From Gonium pectorale (lineage: Eukaryota; Chlorophyta; Chlorophyceae; Chlamydomonadales; Volvocaceae), in NCBI GenBank assembly GCA_001584585.1, contig LSYV01000033.1:997933-1061932 (forward strand): a stretch of 64,000 bases of DNA, given 5' to 3'. Shown here one piece after another: positions 1-10,762 of this stretch. A program made the position numbers and the translations under genes. Below the pieces are notes generated by a model. The model saw nothing but the letters and a program-made list of their open reading frames with translations. It did no database searches and had not been told where the DNA came from. Position 1 is the first letter of the stretch. Each line of letters starts with the position of its first letter.

Positions 1-3000
1 CCCCCCCCCCGCACCCCCGTGATGCCTGCCCCGGCCCCGGCCCGCGACCCGGCCCCGGCCCGGGACCCGGCCCGCGACCCGGCCTGCAGGCCGGCGGGCA
101 GCAGCCCCAAGCGACGAGCGGCGCGTCATCTCCCACGCCTGCGGCCACAGCGGCTCGGCACTCACCCCACATCGTGATGCCAAACGCAAACACGTCTGCA
201 GCCTTGGAGACCTGGCCGTGTAGGAGCACCTCTGCGAGGGGAGGGGAGATAGGGGGCGGGGAGTGGGGGACGGGAGGGGGAGCTCGACGAGGATTGGAAG
301 GGCACGAGGAGCTGGGGTTAGGGAAAGGGGGGGCAGAGGGGCCAAAGGGTTGCTAGCTTGAAGAGGGAGCCGAGCGATGACCAGGCAGGGTTCCTAGTAA
401 GGGGAACATCACCCTTCCTGCTGTATCTTCCAGTACTGCTCCACCGCCATTTTCAATCTTGAACAAGCGTTGATGAGAGGATAAGCGGGCGGAGGCCACC
501 GCGGTTGTGCAGGTGGCAATTGAGGCATGGCCCTCGCGCCCCGCTCGCATGCGCCGGGCTGCACCGGAGCCCGTGTGCCCCGACAGTGATTACCGCCCTC
601 CGACAGGGTTGGGGCGAAGAGGAGGGAGGGAGGGAGGGAGCATAACGGTACGTGACAACCTCACAGGTCCCGGTCCGCCCCTCCTACCCGGCGCCATGTG
701 TGTGAGGGTCCCCTGGAACGTCCTGGACACGTGGGTGGACATGTGGTCCATCTTGATGGCCAGGCCAAAGTCGGCGACCTACGGCCGGCCAGTGGGTTGT
801 TAAGCGCAGGGTGTTCGACGCCGTGGGGTGGGCAAGGCAGGGTAGGGCAAAATGATATGGCACAGTAGAGTGGAGAAAAGAGCTAGCGAGCCTTTTGCTG
901 CAGTGGTGAGGTGCGCAAAGCGAACGGAAGGGGCTCCGAGCGGCGCTCCAGGAACCAGGATGCAGCCGTCAGCATGCGGTGCTGGTTAGTTGGGGTGGGA
1001 GGTGGGAGGATATAGATACTATATTCTCACACCCCCCAGAAGCCTTTTCATGCGACAGGCTGGCACGCAACATCACTAAACCGCTCAGGTGGGGATGGGA
1101 GGGGGCACGCACGGGGCTGACCACAGGGCAGAAACCCCTCCAGGTCCTGGAGCCCGCAACGCGCACACGCCCAGCGCACCCACCTTTGCCGACATGCCGC
1201 GCCCCTCCCCCCCGCACGACTTGAGCATCACGTTGTCCGCCTTGAGATCTGCGCGGAGGTGCGGGTTCCGTACACCGCGGTGCATCACGGTCGGGATGGG
1301 TGGTGCTAGGGGTTCCACGACAACACGCGGCATCCAGCCGAACTCTCCCGCCCGTCAGCCCCGACCTGACCGGTGGCGGGGCTGGGTGGATAGGGCGTGG
1401 CAAACACCATAACTAGTAGAAGGCAACCTTCAGTCCGTACACGCTCCGGATGGCGAGCGCTTGGGAAGCAACTGACCCACGGCACATGTAACATGGCCAA
1501 CATCCAGCAAACGGACCCACCTTCCCGCCGGGCATCCCCACCAGGCTCCCCTTTATTATTAACTGCGGGACGACATGCTCCACCTCCTGAAACTGCCCCT
1601 CTCTTTCCACCACCGATCCATCCACCAACCGGGCCGACCGCTATATCTCCTATTCTTGCATCTTGGGAGCCCCCACAGCCACCTCCAAACCTCCTCCTCC
1701 CCTTCCCGCCCGGTGCCCACCCACCGCCGTGCAGCACGTCATTGAGGTGCAGGTGCAGCAGCGCCTTGGCCACGTCGGCCGCAGTGTCCAGAATCGCGGG
1801 GTAGTTCAGACCGGCGGCTGCGGCGGGGGCACGCGCAAAGGGGGTCACGGAGTTGGAAGGTGTTCTCAGACGAGAAGCCGCAGGCACATGCCTCCTCGAG
1901 CCGTCGAAGGGCACCTAGCGCGCCCGAGGCAGCCGCAGGAGGCGGTGCGCTGCGGTGGTGGCGGTGCGTTAGTAAGAGTGGCCGCTCGCAGGCAGGCAGC
2001 CGATCCGGGGAAGGCGGTCAATGGCCTGGCGCATGCGGCACACAGCTGGTTTGCCGCGGCGGGGCCAACCCCCGGCCCAATCCGACCCGCAAGGCCGGAG
2101 AGCGGGAGCGTCTGGGAACGTGGATGACATGCCCGCCCGCACCGCACCGCATCTCGATGGCCGGGGGCATTGGCTTTGTGTGTCCCCGTTCGCGGCGCTC
2201 ACGGCGGGATGGGGAGCGGCTGGCGGTGCGGACGGGTGGGTGGGTGGGCGACGTACGCGTGGCGCCGGGCGGCTTGCCCGCCTAACCGCCGGCACAGACT
2301 CACAACCGAAGAAGATCCCCTCGTCCAGCGCCTCGCGTAGGCAGCCCTTGTCGCAGAACTCGAGCACGAGCTGGACCTGTACGGCGGGAAAGGTGCAGCA
2401 CGTGTGTACGGCGCATTGCGACGTGCACGGCACGGGCCAGGCGGCTCCGGAGCCCGGACACCAACAGCCCCCACCCATTTCCGTCCCCGCCCCCGTCCCT
2501 CGCGTCCGCCTCCCGCGCCACCACCAACCCCGCCACAATGTCCCCACAGTCGCCCCCGCCGGCGCAGCCCGCGCATCATGAGGAGGCTGCCCCGCCGGCC
2601 GTGCAGGCTCCGGAGCGCACCTCGTAGCTGTGGATGCCCCCGCGCCCGCCGTCGTCCTGGCGCGAGGGGGTTTGGTGCACGGGCGAGGGCGCGCTACTGG
2701 CATCAGGGGCGGCCACGGACGTCCGGTCCCTGCGGAGGGAGGCGACACGGGCGGCCAGACATCCGCGAGGGTTTCACTGCGTTGGAGACTTGGCACTTCC
2801 TTCCTCTGGCCTGGAGTGGGCGCGCTGGCCCGTCAAAGGACGCAGGCATTGCCTCTCGCCCCGCTGTGGCCTAGCCCCGCGCGCCACTTCACGCTGCTGC
2901 CTGCTACTACTCCCTCCAACGGGCCCCATCGCCCCAGCGAAACGCAGCCAAGCACCCGGCACTGCTGGTTCTAAAGCCCCCCGCCCCCCCGCTTGTCATC

Positions 3001-6000
3001 GCCCTCTTTAGCCCCCTGCCCCCGGTACCGCATGCTGCCCAAGGCACCTCGGACAAGGAGACCGAACCTCCCAGCCCCTTCCCCAGCCCCCGGGGGAGTC
3101 CCGCGCACCCTCCCACGATGATTGCTGACGAGGTGAGGTCGTCGGACACCCGCCCGGAGCTGGAGGAGGAGTCCTGTCCGGGCAGAAGGAGGAACGGAGG
3201 CAGGGCCCTTGAGGATATGGGTTGGGTTTGATGACAGAGCGATGGCATCCAGCAGCATTCGCCCGCGGAGGAGGGGGGAGAGGGTGGCAGGCAGGCTGGT
3301 GGCAGGGCTGGTGGCGTTGGTTGGCGAGCACACCCGCCCTAGCTGCTCCTGGCCGTGGCGCCTTCCCTCTGCTCCTATCGCAGAGACACGCGTGAAGCCC
3401 TCCAGCGTCCCCGGCCCAGGTGCGGGATAACGCGCGCAGCCGATTCCCGCCGCCGCGCCCACCTTGAGCGGCTTGATCTGGTAGGTGTAGGTGGCGACCA
3501 CGTTGGGGTGCGCCAGCGAGGAAGATATGGCGGCCTCCATGACCGCCATCTTCTCGCGCTTCTCCTTGCCGCTCATGTTGGCGGGCAGCACCATGGTTTT
3601 GATCGCCACCTCGCTGCCGCGCCACAGGCCTGCGCGTGGTTAGTTGGTTGGGTGGGTGCGTGCGCGGTTGTGTGGTTATGTGCGTGGGTGCGTGGTTGGT
3701 TGGTTGGTTGGTTGGGGGCATGCGCGTACGCGTTGGAGCCCCTGGTTTGAGACCTCCCCGGCTTCAGCCGAGATCGCCTGTCCCGAGACATCCCTGCCCT
3801 CCCACGTCCTCACCCCCCGCATCTCCAAGCTGTCGCTCCCTGGCCCCCCCCCCCGCTGCCTCCTCGCCTCCCATACCTCTGTACACCTTGCCGAAGGTGC
3901 CCTCCCCAATCATTTCGCTCATGACCAGCTCCATGTTATCGGCGCTGGTGCGGGCGCCGTGGCCGCCGCCGCCGGCCCCGTCGGCGCCGCCGCCGCGCAC
4001 GTCGCCGCTGGCGGCGGCGCTGCCGAGGCCGCCCACGCCGCTACTGGCGCCGCGGCCGTTGCGGCTGGGCCGCAGGCTGTTTAGCAGCTTCTTCCGCATC
4101 TTCTCAATCTTATCTGAGGGGCGGGAGAGAGCAGAGGCCGGGGGACCAGGACGTGGAGAACACGGTCACCCGGCCAAGGGCGGGCTTGAGTCGCACCAGG
4201 GCGAGGTGAGGTCGCAAGGCGGCCGCGCAGACTGCGCGAGGTTGGAGAGCACAGGAAGCCGGGCCGCAGGCCCCTTCGAGTGCCGCAATGGCCGGTCACA
4301 ACAGAGACTGCTACAGAAGCAGGGCTGATGAGGAGAGGGGCGGAAGAGGAAGGAGGGAACCATCGCATGCAGCGAGCGCCGCCAACAAGGGGCGTGTCTG
4401 AAGCACCGCTCGGCCCTTCGTCCGACGTCTGCGCCCCCGTCCTGCCTTACACACGAACCCCCGCCGCACGGCACACCGCACGAGACCCCTCGCCCCTCCC
4501 CCCCCCGCCCACCCGCGGGGTGCGACGTGCGCACGACGCCCTCCTCGCCGGCCGCGCCGCCCTCGGTGTCCGCCTCCGTGGGGTCTCCCCCCAGGCACTC
4601 TATCAGGTTGTACTGCCGCTTGAGCAGCGCCTCGGCGCGGTCCTTCTCGCGCAGCAGCACCAGCGCGGCGTCCTCCAGCTGCTCGTTGGCGTGCTGCGCG
4701 GCGGCGGTTGGGAGTTGGGACAATGGTCACAGCGGCAGTTGCGAGTTTGCGGTTGCCGTATTGCAGCGGTTGGATCGAGCGGTAAGGGTGGCTTGGGTCG
4801 TGCGCTCGCCAGATGCACTTGGCAGGCGCCGCCGCAAGCGGGCTCACCCGCTAACGGCCGACCGGGGTGGCCAACGGCCAACCGTCAACAGAACTGCGCA
4901 GTACGGCGAGTCGGCCGGCGACTCACCAGCACCTCGAGCAGCAGCAGCCTCTGCTGCGCGCGCCCCAGCAGCGCCAGCGCCACCAGGCTGCCTAGGATGA
5001 GGCTCAGCGCAATCACCTGCGCGCCGCGTGGGCGTTTGGCAGTTGACGGTTACACGTTGGTAGTCGAACGATGGCGGTTAACATCATCGCGGCCATCGGC
5101 CCAGAGCTCGCTCAAGATTGCGCGCTGACGGCACACGGGGTCAGGGCGGTTTGCCCTCGGCGCGGGCGCGGGCACTGCAGCGCTTGACGCGGGCACACGT
5201 ACGGACCCCGTCCCTAGTGGCCCGTCCGCTCCTACACCGCGGTTTCACGCACGTGGGCCTCTGCAACTCCCTCCAGACAGACATAACGTCACGGCTTTGC
5301 ACCGTCGCCGCGCTTCGGTTGTGAGCCGCCCCGGATCCCCGCCTCCTCGCTGAACCCCCGCCCCGCCCCGCCCCACCGTCGCCACCAGCGGCCACTTCCA
5401 CGTCGGCTCCCAGCCCCGCTCATCCATGACGGTGAGGCACCAGAGGTTGTTGGGCACCGGGATGTGGATGCGGACGGGGTCGTGGAGCTCCTGGGAAGGG
5501 GGGCCAAGGGGGCGGCGGGTGGCGGGGGCAGGGGCGGAGGCAGGGGGATTAGTATGCCTAACAGTGTGCCATAGGCAGGCGAGCAGGAACAGGGACAGGA
5601 ACAGGGGCAGGGGTTGGTGTGTGTGGGATATCATCGCGCGCAGGTGGCGAGGGAGCGCGGGGGGCCGTGGAGGGGCAACTGGGGCATAGGGACGGGGCCG
5701 GAGGCACGAGTACGGGGCGGAAGGTTGCATGGTCGTACGCGGTCGCGTCGGGCGTGGTCGTGAAGCTCCTGGAGGGGCAAGAAAGGCCGCGGGCGGCGTA
5801 GGAGCGCGCGGCGCGGCGCGTCCTGCCCTCGTCGCCACACCCGAAACACCGCCCAAGCTCCGCCCGCCCAGACCACTGACCCCCGGATCTTCTGGCCCGC
5901 GCACGGCGATGACGCTCGGCTCACTGACGGGTTGAGCCTCCCGGCACAAATACACACCAAACCCCGGGGGTTACTTCATCGGGTACACGGGCTGCCGGCT

Positions 6001-9000
6001 AGGATGTTTTGTCTGCATGTCTGCCTGTCTCACGCATAGATCTCTTTTGATCATATACAAGACACCAAACCCCGCTCACGCATAGAACATTCTATATCCC
6101 ATCGAACACACCAAACCCCGCATCCCTCCTGCACAGCCGCTTCCGGTGCGCCCTGTAGGCCCAGTGAGCCCGCCCTCGATAAAAGCCCACTCCTCCACGC
6201 TCCCACCCGCGCCCGCCCGCGCGTCCACCCCACGCCTCTGACCCCTCATCACCGACCCGCCCCGCGCACACCCGGCCCTGCTGCCCGCCGTCCGCACCGA
6301 GCCGCCCACCAAGTCCTTTACTGCAGGGACAGCTCCCCCCGTCGCTACCACCACCGCGCACTCCACACCCCATACCCCGCCGCCCACCAGCCACCCAGCC
6401 ACCCAGCCGCGTATGTTTAGTCCGGGCATTCCATGAAATGCCCCTGCCAACCTGTGCCCGCCGACCCTCTCGTGGTCATACACAATGTCACAATCCCGCC
6501 CATCCAACCACACACACCCCGGCAACCATCGCCACCTCCCGCCATCCAGCCACACCGCCTCCCCCGCCACCCCCGCCTCCACCGCTGCTGCCGCCTCCCC
6601 CGCATGCGCTTGCTCCCAGCCACCCCCACCCGGGCGGACTGCGGCCAACCCACTCACCCACCACAAACCCATCCCCACTTCCCCCCACCCCCACGACGCG
6701 ACCCGTTTTCCCTTCTTAAATACCCCCACCCCCACCCACTCCACCCCGCGCCCGCCCGCGATTCGGTGTCCGCGACGCGACCCGTTTCCCTTCTTCACCA
6801 ACCCCGCCCCCACCCACCGTCCTGCTGCCCGCCAGCCACACGACCGCGTCCGTCAGCGCGTCGTCTCGCCGCACCAGCCGGTAGCTGAGCCCCTGCGCCG
6901 CCAGGTCGCCGATCACCACCACCTGGTTCACAAACACGTCCCAGTTGATCATGACGGTCGCGAAGCCTGGCGGGAATGGTGAGACGGGAGCGGGGGCGGG
7001 CATTGGAGCCCGGGGTGGTAGCGGGAGGGGTCGAGGACGGGGGATGCGGTTGGGGGGTGCGGGGTTGGGAGGGGTTGGGAGGGGTTGGGAGGGGTTGGGA
7101 GGGGTTGCCGGCGGGTCAGGGCACGAGCGGAGGAGGCGACCGGCGAGAGGAGGACGGCGGGGAACGCAGGGTGAGCGGGGGTGCAGACCGGGACCGGTCC
7201 AACCGCATACAGCCACACGTGCCGATCTGGGGCAACGCGAACGGCGCCCTCCCCCTCCCCCCTCGCCCCTCCCGCGCCCACGGGGCAGTGCGAGGCACGC
7301 CGCTCCCGCGCATTACTGCGGCCGACAGTCCCTCGTTCGCTTCCGCCCCTCACCCTCGCACGGCCAACCAAACACAGGGCACGCCCTCCCCTCTCCCCCC
7401 GCCCCGCCCCGATCCCGGCTCTGCCCCCACCCCAGAACTTGGTCCGCGTGGCTGGGTCGTAGCAGATGGAGCAGTTGGTGGCGTCCGCGGGGCGGCCGAA
7501 CGTCTCGTTGGCGTCCACATCGGACACGTAGATGGGGAAGCGGGCGGGCGCGCCAACGTAGCCCTTTGGACGGTGACGAGAGGGGAAAGGGGGGGAGCGG
7601 GTTACTCGGTTTGCGGGCAAAACGGCACCTGCTCCGCGCTTCCCGTCCGCTGAGGCCCCCTTCCGTCGCCCCGTCTCACATCCCACCTCTTCCCTCTCAG
7701 CTTGCCCACGGACGGAGTAATCCCCCTCCTCCCTCCCCCCTCCCGCCCATAGGGCGTACGGGGGTTGTCGCACCTGTACGAGGTTGTACGGCCCCGCCAG
7801 CGTCAGGTTGCCGGTCGCGATGGTCCTCAGCGCCAGGTTCCGGTTCTTGGGGTCCTTCAGCAGATCGTGCCCAATGGCCAGCTCGTTGCCTGCAGGAGAC
7901 CCGTGAATCGGTCGGTCGGATGTTGGGTCGGTCGGCGCACCAACCACCACAACCGTCATGTCCACACCGCAGCCCCCAGGCCTTTCTTCTTTCGGCCCTG
8001 CGCCCCCGGGTGACCGGCCCCACGCCAGCCAGGCCCCACGCCAGCCAGGCCCCACACCAGCCAGGCCCCACGCCAGCCAGGCCCCACGCCAGCCAGGCCC
8101 CACGCCAGCCAGGCCCCACGCCAGCCAGGCCCCACGCCAGCCAGGCCCCACGCCAGCCAGGCCCCACGCCAGCCAGGCCCCACGCCAGCCAGGCTGTACC
8201 TCTGCCCCGTCCCCTTATCTCCCCCCGCCCGCATACCATTGAACCGAACCACCAGCTCAACCGCTGCCGCCGCCGCCGCCCATCCCCACACCCCATCCCC
8301 ACACCCCATCCCCACACCCCTGGTCTCCCTCTCTCTCCTGAGCATTCCGGACCATCTCCATCCCCTCCCGCCCCCACCCGCCCCCATGCGCCTCCCAACC
8401 CACCCGCCAGCGGCTGTATCGCCGCCACCACCCCCAGCGGTGCCAGCTGCATGTTGGCCACACTGCCCGCCGCCGTTAGGGACATCAGCTCCGCTGCTAG
8501 GGAGGGGAACACCGCCTCCAGGCCGGGAAAGGACGGGCTGCGCGTAACAAACGACATCATGACCTGCGGGAGGGGGCACGGGGCTATTCAGTCCGTGGGC
8601 AAAAGTTGCCTGATGGGGGTGAGGGGTGAGGAAGGGAGGCGCGCGGGGCGGCGAACTCGGAGACGAGGGGTGGGGCTGATCGGTTCGTGGGCAAGCTGCT
8701 AGGGGGGTGACTCAGTCGGTGGGCAAGCTGCGAGGGGGGTGACTCAGTCGGTGGGCAAGCTGAGCGATGGCCGAATAGCCGGGTTGCTGCAGGCGCGCCC
8801 ATTCGCAAGTAGCGGGACTTGGGTTATGCGGGGGGAGGGGGAGAGGCGGGTGAACGACAGAACCACTATCGCTAGGCGGGTTCAGAGGGAAGTCAGTCAC
8901 AGAGCTACAGAGGAGCCCCACAAGGAGGATGGGGTTGGGAGGTGCAGCCGGCAAACCCGGGCTCGAGCGGCGGAGCGGCCGGACGTGGGCGCGGCGAGCT

Positions 9001-10238
9001 GCGAGCCGCGAGGGCGGACCAGTTTCCCCCATGCGGCCATACCCCACACGGCGCAACGACAGTGGCTCTGACTGGCCTCCCCCTGAACCCGCCTAGGGCT
9101 GCAGCTTCTGTCCTTCATACTCCTCTCCCCCTCCCCCCCCCACACCCGCCCCCTCCCCACACACACCCGCCTCTCCCCTCCCCCCACACACAGCCCAAGT
9201 CCCGCTACTGCAGGGGATCAGGATGCCCTGCAGGGCCACTACCCAGGCGACCGCGTCGACAGTGCCGCCCTTCGTTCCCTCTGCCTCGGCAGACCTCACA
9301 TCGCCACGAAACCGTACGAAGGACAACGGGCAGACCGGGACCCAAGTCCGCAACCTCGCACGCCATTCACCCATCCGTACAGCAAGCCATACATCTGCCG
9401 TACCGCACCGCCGCGTGCCGCGTGTGCGCTGGAGCACAGCAATGCGCCGGCGGCCCCACCTTTACGGGGAGGACGCAGGCCCGGAGCTCCGATGCGATGG
9501 TCCGCGCCTTGTCGACCGCGCGGCTGTGCGCGTTGGTCAGGCGCTGCCGTTTCTCCTGGTCCGCCGATGCGAAGACGCCCCACAGGCCGAAAGCCGTGCA
9601 GGCCAGGATGACCAGCAGCGGTATGAACAGGATTCGCTTGTCCTTGCGAACCGTCCGGACCGTGTTCAGAAGGGCCTACGAGCGCGCGGTTCATGTGAGC
9701 GTGGGGTGTGGAAGGGGAGGGGAGGGGAGGGGCGTTGGTCGGCATCGTCGGCACGGAGTTTCAACCGCCGGTAACCTGACGCACACCCAACTACCGGCGA
9801 GCCGGCTGTACCGGGCACAAAACCGCTTGCCTGTCGCGACAACGTCCTGCCCTCTGTCTTGGGCTGCGCGAACTCGCTTGACAGCGTGGCAGCGTGGCTG
9901 CCGTTGGCAATGTTCTTGCCGCTCTTGCCCCGCCGAGTCAGGTAGTGGGCGAGGAACTGGTTATTGGAGCTGCTCGATATCGAATTCTTCTCAACCACGC
10001 TCCGTATGGTTTCCGCTTTCAGGCTTCCCGGAAGAGCCGCTGCATCGTGCCGCGAGGCCGATGCACTGGTCTCCGCCTTGACGGAAGCATGGTCGTCCTC
10101 CTTCCCCCCTAGTGGGCTCGGGACCCATGCCACTGCCTTTGCCCCATTTGGCCTTCCCAAACTGCCATTCGTGCTGCCATTAAGTGCAATGCTTCCTATG
10201 CCGTTGAGCACGTTAATGACGACGTGAGAACCGCTCAT
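1..10238 (-). CDS. CHASE-domain transmembrane protein kinase, 3' end outside window
   Basis: Receptor-like kinase: a CHASE sensor domain between two membrane helices, then a cytosolic TKL-like kinase. Exons: 10238-9831 (cytosolic N-terminus, 136 aa), 9675-9460 (first membrane helix), 8563-8404, 7889-7774, 7563-7431, 6966-6818 and 5490-5377 (CHASE region), 5016-4927 (second membrane helix), 4693-4513 (helical linker), 4113-3877, 3629-3463, 3173-3117, 2656-2621, 2376-2307, 1817-1725, 1248-1184, 778-688, 231-166. One or two short exons at 5.7-5.95 kb are unresolved. Kinase motifs seen: glycine loop GEGTFGKVYRG, VAIK lysine, catalytic loop HGDLKADN, ADFGLA and MAPE. The loop has Gly where RD kinases have Arg. 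Subdomains after VFAFGITMW lie past the left edge. The ATG at 10238 is the best start, but in-frame codons upstream remain open. Ligand unknown; CHASE domains generally bind small extracellular ligands. Confidence 0.85.
1855..1915 (+). repeat. Fragment of dispersed element (FSDEKP copy)
   Basis: Plus-strand peptide WKVFSDEKPQAHASSSRRR lies in a kinase-gene intron. It resembles WKAFSVGKPWGAFISQPSK at about 16445 and the minus-strand WEAFSVEKPWGAFLSRSSK at about 30760-30815. The shared reading suggests decayed pieces of one mobile-element or repeat-borne ORF. I do not recognise the element. Confidence 0.4.
7061..7107. repeat. 10-bp minisatellite in kinase intron
   Basis: Unit GGGGTTGGGA repeated four to five times without spacers, between the two exons that encode the middle and end of the CHASE domain. 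Confidence 0.85.
8017..8193. repeat. 16-bp minisatellite, about 11 copies
   Basis: Tandem unit GCCCCACGCCAGCCAG with one clear variant (CACACC instead of CACGCC). It lies in the intron between kinase exons 8563-8404 and 7889-7774. The unit length is not a multiple of three, so all frames are open through it, which produces spurious long ORFs on both strands. Confidence 0.95.
8687..8763. repeat. 32-bp tandem repeat, 2.4 copies
   Basis: Unit begins GTGGGCAAGCTGC and continues AGGGGGGTGACTCAGTCG. Two full copies and a partial third sit in the intron before the CHASE exon that starts at 8563. Confidence 0.85.
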
Positions 10239-10762
10239 AGCGACCAAGTGACCGGGTGACTCAAGGTCAAGCAGCAGCGCTTCTGCATCCTGGAGGATAC
10301 ATGTGTCGGTGTTTCGAGAGGTTTGAGAGGTCAAGCCAATGGTTGACACATAGGTGCCCCACATGCCGTATTTGGTCGGTCGGTCGCACTGGCTGCAGTC
10401 GCCGCAATTGAACGTGTCGCAGTATACCGAATGATTGTAATTCCCTGCATCCGCAATCTTTGTGCTTGGGCTTGTGCGCACTGACCGACTGAGCTCGTTG
10501 CTTTTCCGCCAGACTGCACTGAAGCATCGCTGCGTCGCGCCCTTGCGACGCAGCCCGCAAAGCCAGTCCGAGACCCGAAAGGCCCACCCCAGCGTCACCC
10601 GAACTTGTGCCCGGACCCCGTTCGCAGCCCCGCATCGCAGCATTGCAGCTGGTGTCAAGAATCGTCTAATCATCTGCCTTAGCCGCAGATGCTGGATCGT
10701 TGAGCCAACGGCTGCGCCGGCCACAGCGGCGCAGTCCTACCGGCTGCCGTACCGCACACGCC
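10239..10762. promoter_or_regulatory. Shared intergenic region of two divergent genes
   Basis: About 0.5 kb separates the proposed start codons of the minus-strand CHASE kinase (10238) and the plus-strand NYN gene (10763). It must hold both promoters and 5' UTRs if these starts are right. It is less GC-rich than the flanking exons. The kinase frame stays open leftwards across much of it, so part could be N-terminal coding sequence. I see no defined promoter motif. Confidence 0.45.

Noticed and set aside
5707..5768. Second copy of the ELHD exon start (GAGCTTCACGACC) as a real exon
   Set aside because: It resembles the true start at 5490 but the reading phase conflicts with its neighbours. It may be a small intronic duplication.
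5700..5945. Exact exons coding the late CHASE segment (PSVIAVRGPEDPG and a following piece)
   Set aside because: The first piece looks coding, but its end phase does not fit the next candidate (TTTPDATAYDHATF), so no firm exon is claimed here.
8017..8193. Regularly repeated array resembling CRISPR
   Set aside because: Units of 16 bp abut directly without spacers, in an intron of a eukaryotic gene, so it is a minisatellite. The 45-bp array at 37511-37698 was rejected on the same ground.
6945..8702. 585-codon plus-strand ORF
   Set aside because: It runs antisense to kinase exons with CHASE motifs and owes its length to GC-rich introns and the 16-bp array. No domain is recognisable.
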